A stretch of 64,000 nucleotides of DNA from Loripinus fragilis. Its lineage: Eukaryota > Mollusca > Bivalvia > Lucinida > Lucinidae. Positions 50,001 to 55,565 of this stretch are shown here, one piece after another (positions within the stretch are counted from its first letter, which is position 1; the number at the start of each line of letters is the position of its first letter). The position numbers and the translations under genes were made by a program. The stretch lies in NCBI GenBank assembly GCA_964019695.1, contig OZ026522.1:57560811-57624810 (forward strand), written 5' to 3'. Under the pieces are notes generated by a model. The model was not told the DNA's origin. It saw only the letters and a program-made list of their open reading frames with translations, and searched no databases.

Positions 50001-53000
50001 CAAGATGGCAGTTTATAACAAAATTACACAAGAAAATCTTCCCTGATACTGGTAAGCTCCAAAAAAAATTTTTTTACTGATTTTTTGGACTACAAACATT
50101 ATCCTTGTAACATCCCAGTAAAGTCATTTATACATTATTCAGAATTTGATATATTCAAAATGGCGTCCAGGATGATACCCGTCAAGTTTTACAACCCTGT
50201 GGGAGCAGCATCCTAAAGGTAGAAATGTCTGATGGATTTGTAAGAGACCAGATACCTTTCTTGATAGAGCAGCACTTTACAAACATGCGTAGATGAATTT
50301 ATGAACCCAGAATGCATGTCTGATATAGTTGCATTGTACAAGCAGACATATCTGTGAGTGGCACCAGATCATCAGACATGTCTGATATAAAGGCGCCTCT
50401 GATCAGGTAGCACCAGACTTGCAACCACACTTCTTCCATCTGTACTCGACTAGTAAAATGTTGATTGCAGTGGCAATTGACCAGAAGGCAGGCATGGCCT
50501 AAAGTGAGGAACCATGCCAATAGGCATGGTTGATGATGAGTCAATACACCAGGAGGCATGGTCTATAGTGAGGCAACACACCATTAGGCATGGTTGATAA
50601 TGATGCACCATGCCATAAGGCATGACCTATAGTGAGGCAACACACCAGAAGGCATGGCCTATACTGAGGCACCACACCAGCACAGCAGGGCTAATATTGA
50701 GGCACCACATCAGAAGGTATGCCCTATAGTGAGGCATCACACCAGCAGTCATGGCTGAAATTGAGACACCATACCAACATGTATGGCAGATAGAGAAGCA
50801 CAACACCAGCTTACGTGCAGGATTGAGAGACAAAGACCCAGAAAGCATCCGCCTTGCAGCAGGACTCAACCAGTAGGCATATTTGAACAGCAGAGGTATT
50901 TGTGGCAGTAAATACACTTGGCCAGCAGGCATATATGTTGCAGCTGCAACAGCGTAGCAACTCTTGAGTTGCACTCGACCAGGCAACCGTCTTGCCTAAT
51001 AAAGTTTCACACTGTTAGTTGGCATGCCTGATGGACGGGCATCAGACTAGTAAGTTTTCTCTTTGATTTTCAGTGGACCTGGATGTATGTCTGATTAAAT
51101 GGTATCAAGTCCGCAGGCATATATGTTGATGTTTTACCAAACAGCAGCCATGTGTTTCCACCAGGTCATAGCATCAGACTTCTTTACCATGACACATATT
51201 TAATTATGTGGTAATGAACCAGCACACTTACCTGTTAACGAGACACAGGGACAGCAGTCATCTGTGTAGGTTACATTGCCCTAACAATAATGTATGTTGT
51301 AATTGCACCTGACTAACAGGAATGCTGGGCAATGCTGCACTGGAGCAGCAGGCATGTCTGTTCAAGTTGCACCCGGCCAGTGTGCATGTCTTTTCTACTT
51401 GCACTAGACCACCAGCCCAGTCATCATTGTCACAGGGTCAGCAGATATATTTAACATTACGCATGTTTGATTATGTGGCACAGGACCAACACACATGTCT
51501 GAAACCAATCGTCTTTTTCTGCAACAGCTTCACAAGACTAGCAGGCCTGCTGCAGCGCTCGGGTCTCTTTAAACTCTGCAATTAAACAGCAGGCATGTTG
51601 GTTACAATTACACTCTACCAGCATGCATACCACCAGTATATATGTTTGAATCAGTTGCGACTGACTTGCAAGCACATCTGTACTTGTGGGGGCTGAATCA
51701 GCAGGTATATCTGTAGCACTTGCCTCAGACCTGCAGTTATGTCCCTATGCTCATACCCAGCCACAACGTTTTCTGTTATATCGTCCATTCAGTATACCCT
51801 GGCATTTATCTCTTCATCTTTTGAACAGAGTGTTTTCCCAAAGTAGGAACTATATATACTATTATGGTATTATCAGACCTAGCCAAATGGTGTATAAATT
51901 GACGAGTACAATTAATAAAAGAAAGACAAAAAATAACATTACGAAAAGTATAAGTCTGTTATTTTTTCCGTGCAGTGTATCATAGTAAAAACATGTGATT
52001 CCCCACCATTTTATTGCTGCAATCTTGAACGTCATCTTGAATATTTCAAAACGCAGAAAACAACAACAATATGCCAGTCAAATTCCCCAAATACAACCAC
52101 TGTTAAAAACTATCAGAAAAAAATTTATTAACTGCGATCAGGTTGAAATTTGCTTTAAAATGGCGGCCATCTTGGACACCATTTTAAATATTTGAACCAT
52201 CTGAACCAAATCAATTTTCCATTTTGATCGTTTGAATCATTAGGCCTCAAGTCAAAATTAATTGCTTTTAATCGAGTTTCTTTTGTCAGATAGGTCTTAA
52301 GAGCCTCACTGGCGGCCATCTTGGATGTCATCTTGAATGCCATCTTTAATAAGTCAACTCTGGGAATCAAACCAATTTTCCATTTTAATCGTTTGCATCA
52401 TTTAATAACCTCCAACATCCATTAAAATCAAAATTAAAATGATTAGTTTTTTATTGAGTATGTTGGACATAAGGTCTTCTGAGCCTAACTGACGGCCATT
52501 TTGGACGCCATCTTTATTATTTCAACCTTCTGAATCAAAACAATGTTCAATTTTAAATGTTTGTATCATTTAGCCTCTAAACAACCATAAAAAGTCAAAA
52601 TTAAAATGTTCTTCATCGAGTATGTTGGTCATATACGTCTTAGGAGCCTAACCGACGGCCATCTTGGGCGCCATCTTTAATATTTCAAAACGCTCAATGA
52701 TGCCAGAGTGGCATCAGTTGAATTCATCAAGTACAATGTATGAACAACAAGAATCAGCAAAGAAAAAACTTTAAAATCAAGTTCCAGGTCACTCTGGTTT
52801 TCTACCGGACTATAGGGTTTGAACCTGCGAACTCTTCAAATCGGTAAGGCGGCGATCCCGAACGTGGTTTAATATACAACTGCGATTCTGATAGCCTGCC
52901 TTACCTTGAGGAGTACACCTTTTGGCAACCGATAACGTTATGTTTGCAACCTACGAACATCCTTTTGCTTTTGGCGATAGAAAGCTGTGTACGTTTTCTT

Positions 53001-54566
53001 ATGCCCCCAAAGGAACGCTTATGAGCCAGTGCATGAGATTTCCAACAATGTTGTATGTGCGACCAGCAAAGCCTCAGATCAGCCTGCGCGTACTCGCAGT
53101 CTGCTCAGAGCCTTTGCTAGTCGCTTGAGTATTCAATGATTCTTAAGCTACTGACTGAACACCAATTTTGGAGTTTCTTAGCTTAAAAGGAGGCTGCAGA
53201 GGCTCGTCCGAGTCTACACATGTTAAAAACAACATTGCTGGAAATCTAATGCCACGGCTCATATAACATTTGCACTGTGCTTCTTTCTGAGCGCCCGTCT
53301 TGGCTTCCTTATAGAAATATCCGGGTCCATAACAAGGACCTACAAAACTCGTGTAAAGCCTCAGTTGGAGTACGCTACGACAGTATGGTATCCCCACACC
53401 ACTACAGATATAAATAAAGTGGAAGCAGTCCAAAGAAGGACTGCAAGGTGGGGTATACACCTCTAGTGCACTGCTATGCTGAAGGACCTAAACTGGCGCC
53501 CATTAGACCAACGTCGCATTGATAGCCGACTCATGATGATGTAAAAGGTCACATACGACCTTGTAGCTATCCCTACATCACTTTATCTTAGCATCAAGAC
53601 ACATCCACTCGTTCAGTCATTGCCATACATACAGATCCAGACTCTCAAAGACTATTACGGGTTCACAATCTTTCCCAGAACTATAATCCATTGGAATGCA
53701 TTCCCTGCCAGCATACCGACCCTACCCACCCTCGCACAGTTTAGCAGTGCTGTCTGCCGGGTGATCCATGTGTACCACTAAATACCAACCCCTAGAATAC
53801 TAACTGTACAAACTCATCTCACCACATTTTCTATCACTTTGTTTCAACTCCCTCCCCCCCCCCCCTGCACTTAGTATTCCGGGGGTTAAGACGTAATGGA
53901 AGAAAGAAAGTATGGATATAGATGAAGATAATGTAGCAAAACTAAATGAACATGCACATGTCGTATTGTCGAGCGACGAAGGCTCAGGCAAGACTACAAG
54001 AATATATCATGGGTGTGAGGGTAGGATAGAAAAATCCGTCCCGAGGATCGTCGTTTGGCATCAGGAGGCTTTCCGAGTGATGACAAAACGGTGATCCCGA
54101 GGGACGGATTTTTCTATACTACCCTCACTCGAATAATGGATTTATTTTCTTGCTCACCACTGTTTTTATTTATTTATTTATTTATTTATTTCAAAATAAG
54201 TTTATTTTAAAATAAGTCCCTGATTACGATAAGATGCAATTTCACATGACGTTACTTGACGTCCTGGGTAACTGGGTAAGATACCATGGGTAAGATAAGA
54301 TTTTCTATCCCAGGGTAAAACCTCAGATATCATTATCCGGTGTGCAATAATGCGCATTGCCTGCTAACATACACAAAGTATGGAGGTAGATGAAGCCCGA
54401 GATGATCAATATTTAGCTGTTAAGACCTAGACAGCACAGCTGGATACAACAGCACGGGGCGTTAAAAAGGATTTTACGCATAAGCGATAAGTTCCAAAAT
54501 CTCATATGGTTTCTTACCTTGCAGAGCCATAAGACAGGCTGCGAAAATAATTCCATGGACTCTCAT
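22879..54566 (-). CDS. Nine-exon gene for an uncharacterised secreted protein (506 aa)
   Basis: Coding exons in order: 54566-54518, 46985-46653, 43407-43228, 42399-42196, 40053-39855, 36548-36307, 34568-34503, 31825-31726, 23026-22879. Every intron has GT/AG ends and all eight junction phases agree (1,1,1,1,2,1,1,2). The sum is 1521 nt, exactly 507 codons ending in TAG, which strongly supports the model. The protein starts with a signal peptide, has a Thr/Pro-rich stretch at about residues 44-75, and is then largely charged and helical-looking, with five Cys and four N-glycosylation sequons, three of them in the last 80 residues. No membrane segment, catalytic motif or family is recognised, so function is unknown. 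It spans 31.7 kb, mostly transposon-filled introns. The neighbouring genes give no clue to role. Confidence 0.8.
23027..24232. other. Start of the last intron of the nine-exon gene
   Basis: AT-rich, no exon or gene seen. A Penelope-like tail fragment (GATACTTGATTGTATCGATT, plus strand) lies at 24095-24180. AAAAACAATTGAAGGATATT at about 23572 recurs inverted near 30450, just outside the other end of the hAT-like element. Confidence 0.5.
24245..24735. repeat. Low-complexity AATGAATAGTGAATAATG and GTAATTGTAAT array
   Basis: About 24285-24545 is a degenerate run of TAATGAATA/GTGAATAATG units, flanked by GTCTGGATGGG and its inverse CCATCCAGACCCTC, so this run looks like a small element inserted in the hAT-like end. 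From 24570 the sequence is GTAATTGTAAT-like subterminal repeat. Confidence 0.6.
25202..25365. mobile_element. TCCAGATAAG hairpin element, copy 3
   Basis: TCCAGTTAAGAGTTCGTAAC begins it; the core AGAACCGTCTCAATGAGAAG has mutated in one arm. It is older than the copies at 6241 and 10758. Confidence 0.6.
25893..27908 (+). mobile_element. Penelope-like retroelement, 5'-truncated, RT frame intact
   Basis: The 472-codon frame at 25954-27372 is the reverse transcriptase (see that entry); the coding match extends upstream to about 25900, where a stop ends it. The tail after the stop runs to GTGGTACTTGATTGTATCGA and CCATTACTTACTTTTA. Nearly identical tails lie at 58862-59222 and 37686-37960, so this family has been active. 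It is nested in the hAT-like element. Confidence 0.75.
25954..27372 (+). CDS. Penelope-like reverse transcriptase (partial, mobile element)
   Basis: The product copies element RNA into DNA. Visible RT landmarks in order: LYWLPKLHKKPYKARFIANS (fingers), STYDFSTLYTTLPHNLI (motif A with catalytic Asp), VVGIPMGTNCAPLVADLFLF (motif B), RYLDDILNINN (motif C, the YxDD box) and TEAAFLDLHLSI, then YGVYISQLIRFAR. The Asp pair of motif C and the motif A Asp are intact. Penelope-like elements often carry a C-terminal GIY-YIG endonuclease; none is seen here, where the C-terminus is a basic YRYHKLRKTFSKFYRRYY region and a QTACLV...FLFNCTPVG tail. The ATG at 25954 is only the first Met; homologous coding starts further upstream and is truncated. 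No stops or frameshifts occur within the RT, so it is young. Confidence 0.8.
   Translation: MIVDGHGCHTALHFGVKAKENQDKVPTLYWLPKLHKKPYKARFIANSSSCTTTELSKLLTSCLTAVKKHVIKYCEKVYERSGKNLFWSIKNSGEILDKLKARDFNATSLSTYDFSTLYTTLPHNLIKDKLIDLIESTFQREGSPYLACSDRNAFFTSEKPKKYHAWSCQNVCDALTFLLDNIFIRFGTKLYRQVVGIPMGTNCAPLVADLFLFCYERDFMMSLSDDKQADVIDAFNTTSRYLDDILNINNVYFDNMVSQIYPSELQLNKANASDTEAAFLDLHLSISNDIVSTKIYDKRDDFDFEIVNFPFLDGDVPRSTSYGVYISQLIRFARASSYVADFNTRNILLTQKLLKQGYRYHKLRKTFSKFYRRYYDLISKFQVGLKSLLRQGLSEPDFYGDLVYKLKKIVGSYNFSAQFIKIISHYKKIGYNINVLQQTACLVVNPITVGNFAFLFNCTPVGRTSDSMMVPT
28315..30020. repeat. 1.7-kb repeat with three ~475-bp internal units
   Basis: It starts AGCTCAACTGAGCCGAAGGC, has a (CCGT)n stretch at 28378-28420, and ends GGTGAGCGCCTCAGGACCTT. 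The phrase GCCCATATATGGTAAAAACC occurs at about 28552, 29029 and 29499, each with AAGGTCAA and CTTCTCCAGAACCA-type neighbours. It is non-coding; short frames differ between units. From general memory such GTCCGTCCGTC elements are common in bivalve genomes. Confidence 0.65.
30830..31060 (+). repeat. Penelope-like tail copy (variant A)
   Basis: GCTTTGTGGTCACCTGCTGG, CTAACCTCTTGGCTCTC and TGCTTGATTGTATCGATTCC match 27760-27890. The 95-codon open frame here is within untranslated tail and is not a gene. Confidence 0.65.
31726..31825 (-). CDS. Exon 8 of the secreted protein
   Basis: 100 nt, phase 1 in, phase 2 out. Acceptor GTTTTATAG (an alternative in-frame AG lies nine bases on) and donor ACAG|GTGAGT. 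Encodes TDKVPTHTNVSGLFLPMTHV and ITNELQDISFWN, with a sequon at NVS. Confidence 0.75.
32110..32408. mobile_element. TTTGATATCAAGTTTACCAGG palindromic element, copy 2
   Basis: Inverse of 18425-18735. The hairpin arms are TTTGATATCAAGTTTACCAG and CTGGTAAACTTGATATCAAA, about 60 nt each. Confidence 0.7.
32520..32820. repeat. GATCCTCGG fold-back repeat, copy 2
   Basis: GAGAGTGAGGGAAGCACAGC to CTTTCTATCCTACCCTCAC encloses a hairpin (GGAGGATCGCAGTTTGGCAT / GGTGATCCCGAGGGATGG). Then TTGCTCACCACTG, a TTTATTTATT run and TTGACGTCCTGGGTAAGATA, as at 54000-54345. Confidence 0.65.
32835..32990. repeat. GC-richer hairpin GAAAAATCCCAATCGAGGGC
   Basis: The left arm (AGAAAAATCCCAATCGAGGG, CCACCGTTCCAGTGGGAAAC) pairs with the right arm (GTTTCCCACTGAACGGTGG, ACCCGAGGGTTGGGATTTTT). 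The loop is only GAGGCTTGCCGA-sized. Possibly a separate small element; TTGGTG and TACCAA flank it. Confidence 0.6.
33644..33862. mobile_element. TGCTCAACTGAGC / AATGCCAACA element, copy 2
   Basis: Shares GCATAAAATTTCAATTGCTC, GTTAAAATGCCAACAATTGT and GTTTTGTAACCTCGGGGC with 651-907. Overlapping open frames on both strands arise from the palindrome. Confidence 0.6.
34280..34475. mobile_element. TACAGTAAAACCTG palindromic element, copy 2
   Basis: ACAGTAAAACCTGCCTTGAG at the left, GACAGGTTTAACTGT at the right, central hairpin AGTATTGCAGAATGCTCTGC. It ends about 28 bp before the exon 7 donor. Confidence 0.7.
34503..34568 (-). CDS. Exon 7 of the secreted protein
   Basis: 66 nt, 22 codons, phase 1. 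A strong polypyrimidine acceptor (CTTTTTTCTTTTTCAG) and donor CCTG|GTAAGA. Encodes KGELTVLAEVLEKMHWTPNF. Found by splice signals and phase, not by ORF length. Confidence 0.75.
34569..36126. other. Intron 6 of the nine-exon gene, mostly unique AT-rich DNA
   Basis: No exon or RNA gene is seen. Frames at 34902-35129 lack splice support. A decayed TTGTCGTCTGCTGA-type element lies at about 35885-35975 (GATCCAGATCTGGATCC ... AGAAGACAACAAAAGC). Confidence 0.5.
36127..36296. mobile_element. GAGCCGCGACATG inverted-repeat element, copy 4
   Basis: GACATGAAATTTCCAACAAT at the left and AAATCACATGTTGCGGCTC at the right; contains CTGCGCATACGCGCAGTCTG. Shortened relative to other copies. On the minus strand its first base lies about 11 bp after the end of exon 6. 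Confidence 0.7.
36307..36548 (-). CDS. Exon 6 of the secreted protein
   Basis: 242 nt, phase 2 in, phase 1 out. The acceptor is TTTGTTTCATTGTAG and the first coding part reads LKEIETYEVCMHVRNYLEQ. Exactly this stretch, with its acceptor, is copied eleven more times upstream (36609-37560). Beyond residue Ile of LEQFLII the exon is unique: SFSDVHDYDTVMKDICSY, then VRGYVKAILEQEEDYHK and LALQEFFQHYL. The donor TTAA|GTAGGT is followed within about 11 bp by an inverted-repeat element. Confidence 0.8.
36509..37565 (-). repeat. 84-bp tandem repeat, 12 copies, each with a splice acceptor and exon 6 start
   Basis: The conserved core AGGTTTCAATCTCTTTTAA occurs at 36530, 36655, 36737, 36821, 36905, 36989, 37073, 37157, 37227, 37311, 37395 and 37479; spacing is 84 bp except where the tail insertion or small deletions intervene. 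On the minus strand each unit reads branch-like CTGATAATT, acceptor TTTCATTGTAG, codons for LKEIETYEVCMHVRNYLEQ, then SLIILFHC back into the next acceptor. The copy at 36530 is the true start of exon 6. Because 84 is divisible by three, the frame stays open through several units; stops and frameshifts in the second, eighth and ninth break the full run. Confidence 0.85.
36567..36608 (-). repeat. Penelope-like tail fragment inserted in the 84-bp array
   Basis: GTAAGTGAGTATGATCAGGA and AATACCACAATTACAAA interrupt the spacing between the first two 84-bp units (125 bp instead of 84). It sits directly upstream of the functional exon 6 acceptor and supplies part of its pyrimidine-rich tract. Confidence 0.6.
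37686..37960 (-). repeat. Penelope-like tail copy (variant A)
   Basis: AAAGATCAGGAATCGATACA, CACACCTGACCCAGGATACA, TTCAGCCCTTTCCCGGCAGG and TAGGCTTAAACCGGTTTCAC match the tail at 27620-27900 in reverse. Confidence 0.7.
37966..39214. other. Intron 5 interior with no recognisable feature
   Basis: AT-rich sequence without splice-flanked coding segments, RNA genes or tandem repeats that I can see. Short frames at 38326 and 39024 have no support. Confidence 0.5.
39215..39735 (+). mobile_element. Long tRNA-derived SINE, copy 1
   Basis: The head has an A box TTGTCTAGTGGTTAGCATG and a B-box-like GGTCGAGTCACGG. A body of about 450 bp follows, containing GGTATTATAATAGTCCATGA, ATCATGCAGTACTTTGTCAC and a terminal palindrome ATTTTAGCTTGATATCAAGC. 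The same order is found at 44797-45340. The head is not a working tRNA: the anticodon arm is disrupted. Confidence 0.7.
39855..40053 (-). CDS. Exon 5 of the secreted protein
   Basis: 199 nt; enters in phase 1 and leaves in phase 2 (AAT GG|GTAATC). Encodes DVEDFAKLLYNTLTKELPEL, then an amphipathic stretch and IKCPSPNEVNLRHLNAIWDM. Open frames on the opposite strand here are shadows. Confidence 0.78.
40200..40880. repeat. Degenerate ~150-bp repeat
   Basis: Units share GAAAATGCTCATAACTCTTG and ACCACATGGTATATTTTG at about 40235, 40400, 40570, 40710 and 40845. A short Penelope-like tail fragment (GATCAGGAATCGATACC) interrupts it at 40430-40482. Confidence 0.55.
41128..41342. mobile_element. GAGCCGCGACATG inverted-repeat element, copy 5
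   Basis: CTGAGCCGTGACATGTGATT at the left; ATCTCATGTCGCGGCGAATA at the right. The right end is decayed. Confidence 0.7.
41907..42125. mobile_element. GAGCCGCGACATG inverted-repeat element, copy 6
   Basis: TATGAGCCGTGGCATGTGAT to AAATCTCATGTCGCGGCTCA with TA on both sides. It lies about 70 bp from the exon 4 donor. Confidence 0.75.
42196..42399 (-). CDS. Exon 4 of the secreted protein
   Basis: 204 nt, 68 codons, phase 1. Acceptor TTTCTGTTACAG, donor CAAG|GTAAGG. Contains MFKELEKLIHDEDNSMYDFL, then LPDMTYGGYEPNYLAHQM and a sequon in FNDTIDYLLG. Confidence 0.8.
42466..42665. repeat. TTCGCGAGG / CCTCGCGAA inverted-repeat region
   Basis: TTTCGCGAGGATTTAATTTT pairs with AAATAAAAACCTCGCGAAAT, with a second pair AGCGAAACTTCGC / GAAGTTTCGTG. 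A third partial unit (CTCTTCGCGAAATTAAAG) follows. Probably a decayed element. Confidence 0.5.
43119..43195. repeat. (CAT)n / (GAC)n microsatellite
   Basis: GATAATGACGACGACGATAA then CATCATCATCATCATCATCA and TAATAATAATAA. It lies just beyond the exon 3 donor in the intron; the His-rich open frame here is not a gene. Confidence 0.85.
43228..43407 (-). CDS. Exon 3 of the secreted protein
   Basis: 180 nt, 60 codons, phase 1. Acceptor CTATGTTTACAG, donor GTTC|GTAAGT. It encodes two predicted helices (YAEALATDLKMVLKYSQDY and VALLATRKVTKLILRDRL) and a Cys in RCPATKFDLF. A (CAT)n run lies about 50 bp past the donor in the intron. Confidence 0.8.
43440..43645. mobile_element. TCCAGATAAG hairpin element, copy 4, with duplicated core
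   Basis: The core hairpin occurs twice: GAACCGTCTCATTGAGACGG and, 52 bp on, GAACAGTCTCATTGAGACGG. Outer parts TTTAACATGTGTTTTGGGTG and ACAACATATGTTTTGGTTGA are as in 6241-6420. A more decayed copy is visible at about 42690-42850. Confidence 0.65.
43934..44333. mobile_element. 400-bp inverted-repeat element with GAGCGCTCG palindromes
   Basis: The ends CTGAGGCGTGTTCCACAATG and CATTGCTGAACTCGCCTCAG, extended by CGAGCG/CGCTCG, form inverted repeats of about 27 bp. Subterminal GCGAGCGCTCG motifs recur at 43958, 43984, 44005 and 44246. A 125-codon open frame (43955-44332) runs from end to end, including both inverted repeats, and shows no recognisable domain. Confidence 0.65.
44797..45340 (+). mobile_element. 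Long tRNA-derived SINE, copy 2
   Basis: The head reads GATCTCGTGGCCTAGTGGTT (A box) and GGATCGATTCCCGG (B box). The body shares AAGGTATTATAATAGTCCAT, ATCATGCAGTATCTTGTCAC and TTTTAGCTCGATA with 39215-39735, so the conserved unit is over 500 bp, long for a SINE. Confidence 0.7.
45983..46215. mobile_element. TGACCTGGCCCC element, copy 3
   Basis: CAGGGCCCCTAGGTCATAAA to ATAACCTCGAGGCCAGGTCA. Same interior (AATTGTTGGCATTTTAACATTTATGAGC) as 651-907. Confidence 0.65.
46372..46628. mobile_element. GGCGTAGC inverted-repeat element, copy 1
   Basis: GCGTAGCCAGAACGCTGAAA to TAATGGGAGCTACGCCAATG, with central hairpin AAGGAAAGAATTTGCTCCC / GGGAGCGAATTCTTTCCTT. It lies 25 bp from the exon 2 donor. Second copy at 49019-49277. 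Confidence 0.7.
46653..46985 (-). CDS. Exon 2 of the secreted protein
   Basis: 333 nt, 111 codons, phase 1 in and out. Acceptor TTCATTTATAG; a second in-frame AG nine bases downstream is possible. It encodes an acidic start (VNTESKNNDNSED), a helical LREVFEVLKRQYY, a Thr/Pro-rich linker (TTTKSPRQPSDTHVPW ... TIAPPPITSTV) and LPGCDFLINAVREAQANP. The donor is ATAG|GTTAGT. Confidence 0.8.
46988..47205. repeat. (AAAT)n and ~55-bp GCTGCTGCCAGACGTC repeat
   Basis: An (AAAT)n run (46991-47018) precedes four degenerate units, each with AAATCGCTGCTGCCAGACGT and CACTAGCGAAAA-like ends. On the minus strand this lies immediately upstream of the exon 2 acceptor. Confidence 0.7.
47206..49018. other. Part of intron 1; a C/G-run hairpin and a TTGTCGTCTGCTGA-type element
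   Basis: At 47659-47672 there is a 14-base C run; CCACGTGCCAGCAA next to it pairs with TTGCTGGCACAAGGGGGGGG near 47735-47758. A 160-bp element (TTCGTCTGCTGACTTTCGTC ... TGGCAGACGACAAAA) lies at 48042-48204. Nothing else is recognised. Confidence 0.6.
49019..49277. mobile_element. GGCGTAGC inverted-repeat element, copy 2
   Basis: CAATGGCGTAGCC and GGAGCTACGCCATTG are inverted ends; interior as in 46372-46628, including TGAATGTTACTATTTTTATT. A GCGCGCGCGTG run follows at 49352. Confidence 0.75.
50285..51720. repeat. Degenerate 32-bp minisatellite
   Basis: From 50490 to 50815 units of 32 bp are plain: AGGCATGGCCTATAGTGAGG then CACCACACCAGC, with substitutions. Outside this stretch (to about 50285 and 51720) the same words (CAGCAGGCATGTCTG, ACCAGACTAGCAGG) recur irregularly. 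Several open frames on both strands here are by-products. Confidence 0.75.
52130..52700. repeat. ~180-bp repeats with ATGGCGGCCATCTTGG
   Basis: Four degenerate units near 52158, 52310, 52490 and 52655 share GGCGGCCATCTTGGANRCCA, TTTTAATCGTTTGAATCATT and AAAATTAAAATG. They form the right inner part of the 3.1-kb element. Confidence 0.65.
53020..53268. mobile_element. GAGCCGCGACATG inverted-repeat element, copy 7
   Basis: TATGAGCCAGTGCATGAGAT to AATCTAATGCCACGGCTCAT, with CGACCAGCAAAGCCTCAGAT and GCTTGAGTATTCAATGATTC inside. Confidence 0.7.
53325..53785 (+). pseudogene. LINE (CR1/L2-like) reverse transcriptase C-terminal remnant
   Basis: Translation gives VKPQLEYATTVWYPHTTTDI, then NKVEAVQRRTARW, a stop, MLKDLNWRPLDQRRIDSRLM, another stop, and FTIFPRTIIHWNAFPASIPT. 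The order 'LEYA-VW-P-T', 'VQRRAAR', 'L-W-L--RR', 'FFPR-I-WN-LP' is the standard C-terminal end of CR1/L2-type LINE reverse transcriptases. At least two in-frame stops and the missing N-terminal part make it dead. Confidence 0.7.
54000..54345. repeat. GATCCTCGG fold-back repeat, copy 3
   Basis: GGGTGTGAGGGTAGGATAGA, hairpin GAAAAATCCGTCCCGAGGAT / ATCCCGAGGGACGGATTTTT, (TATT)n at 54166-54190, then TTGACGTCCTGGGTAA and AGATTTTCTATCCCAGGGTA. It is the most complete copy and ends about 170 bp from exon 1. Confidence 0.7.
54518..54566 (-). CDS. Exon 1: start codon and signal peptide
   Basis: ATG at 54566 begins MRVHGIIFAACLMALQ, a short basic start followed by a hydrophobic core, as in a cleavable signal peptide. 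The donor is CAAG|GTAAG, phase 1. Upstream there is an AT-rich TAATATAAT at about 54630-54640, a possible but weak TATA-like site. The exon is too short for ORF callers. Confidence 0.7.
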
Positions 54567-54963
54567 TGTGGGCAACAATTAGTTTAAGATATATGGAGAT
54601 CAGTTTGAATTACTCATGATATTATATTAATCACACGGTCTGCACGTGCTTTTGAATGTAATCTTTTTTTTGATTCAGAGAGATGCACGAGAATAGTTTC
54701 ACTATTTTACTCATCAAACCAGGGTAAAGTCAGGTAACTTCGGACATAAGATAAATTCGAACATACATTTGCAAACAGTGGAAATCCAGATGAGACGGCT
54801 CCTTAATTCATTTTTATTCCATTAATCAAAATATGAAACAAACCAGGTTGCTGTCCGAATTTACTGACTGTCCGAATTTACCCGACTTTACCCTAATTGA
54901 GTCTCTATAATATTATTAGAAAATCAACAAAATGACCTGTCCGAGGGTATAAATCTTTTTTAT

Positions 54964-55343
54964 GCTTAAAGCTGCATAGTCTGTAACTTTTGATCTTCTA
55001 ATTTTGAAAATAATGTTTTATTTTTCAAGAACTTAGTAAAAATACTCAAATTCAGGTAAACATTTTACCATTTTCGTAAATCTTAACAAGTTATCACTAT
55101 CAAAACAACTGCATTTATGTTAAAATTCAACGGTCTAGAATCATTGGAGGGACGCAAATAATTACCAACAAGAGAAAAACACACCTATTTGATAAGATAA
55201 TTCACTTTTCAATGCAGTTTTCAGCTGTACTGAACATTTTTATTGTGAAAACATAGCTTAATTCTACTTTTACAAATGATTTAAAAAGAAAAGAAAATTT
55301 TTTCGAAAAATGTTCATAGTTACAGAGTATGCAGCTTTAACGG
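54964..55343. mobile_element. Inverted-repeat element with TTAAAGCTGCATA ends
   Basis: The left end TTAAAGCTGCATAGTCTGTA and the right end TTACAGAGTATGCAGCTTTA are inverted over about 23 bp, 380 bp apart. TTAA at both ends could be a target duplication. No coding frame. Confidence 0.65.
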
Positions 55344-55565
55344 AACTGAATCTAAAATGCTGACATGTAGATTTGTTTGGATTTTAAACCTTCAGACGTT
55401 GTTTTTATCCCGCTCATAAATGTTAACATTTATCAGCAGGATAAATTTCATGCTCAGTTGAGCTGAGCATGAAAAAAAAATTGTGCTCGCAGATTTTCTC
55501 GCGAAGAGGCGCATATAAGCATATGTGTTCTGGCAGGTTTTATCAAAGGAAATGTCTAGTTCCAG

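Larger units (their letters stand above)
49730..52790. mobile_element. 3.1-kb element with ~125-bp inverted ends and minisatellite core
   Basis: The left end (ACCTGGAACTTGATTTTAAA ... ATGATGCCACTCTGGCATCA) is inverted at the right end (TGATGCCAGAGTGGCATCA ... TTTAAAATCAAGTTCCAGGT). Between lie ATGGCGKCCAAGATGG-type repeats near both ends and a 32-bp minisatellite in the middle. No transposase or other coding frame is seen. I infer a non-autonomous DNA transposon. Confidence 0.65.

Noticed and set aside
51322..51985. Plus-strand frames at 51322 and 51686
   Set aside because: They fall in the degenerate minisatellite and its flank, with no family resemblance.
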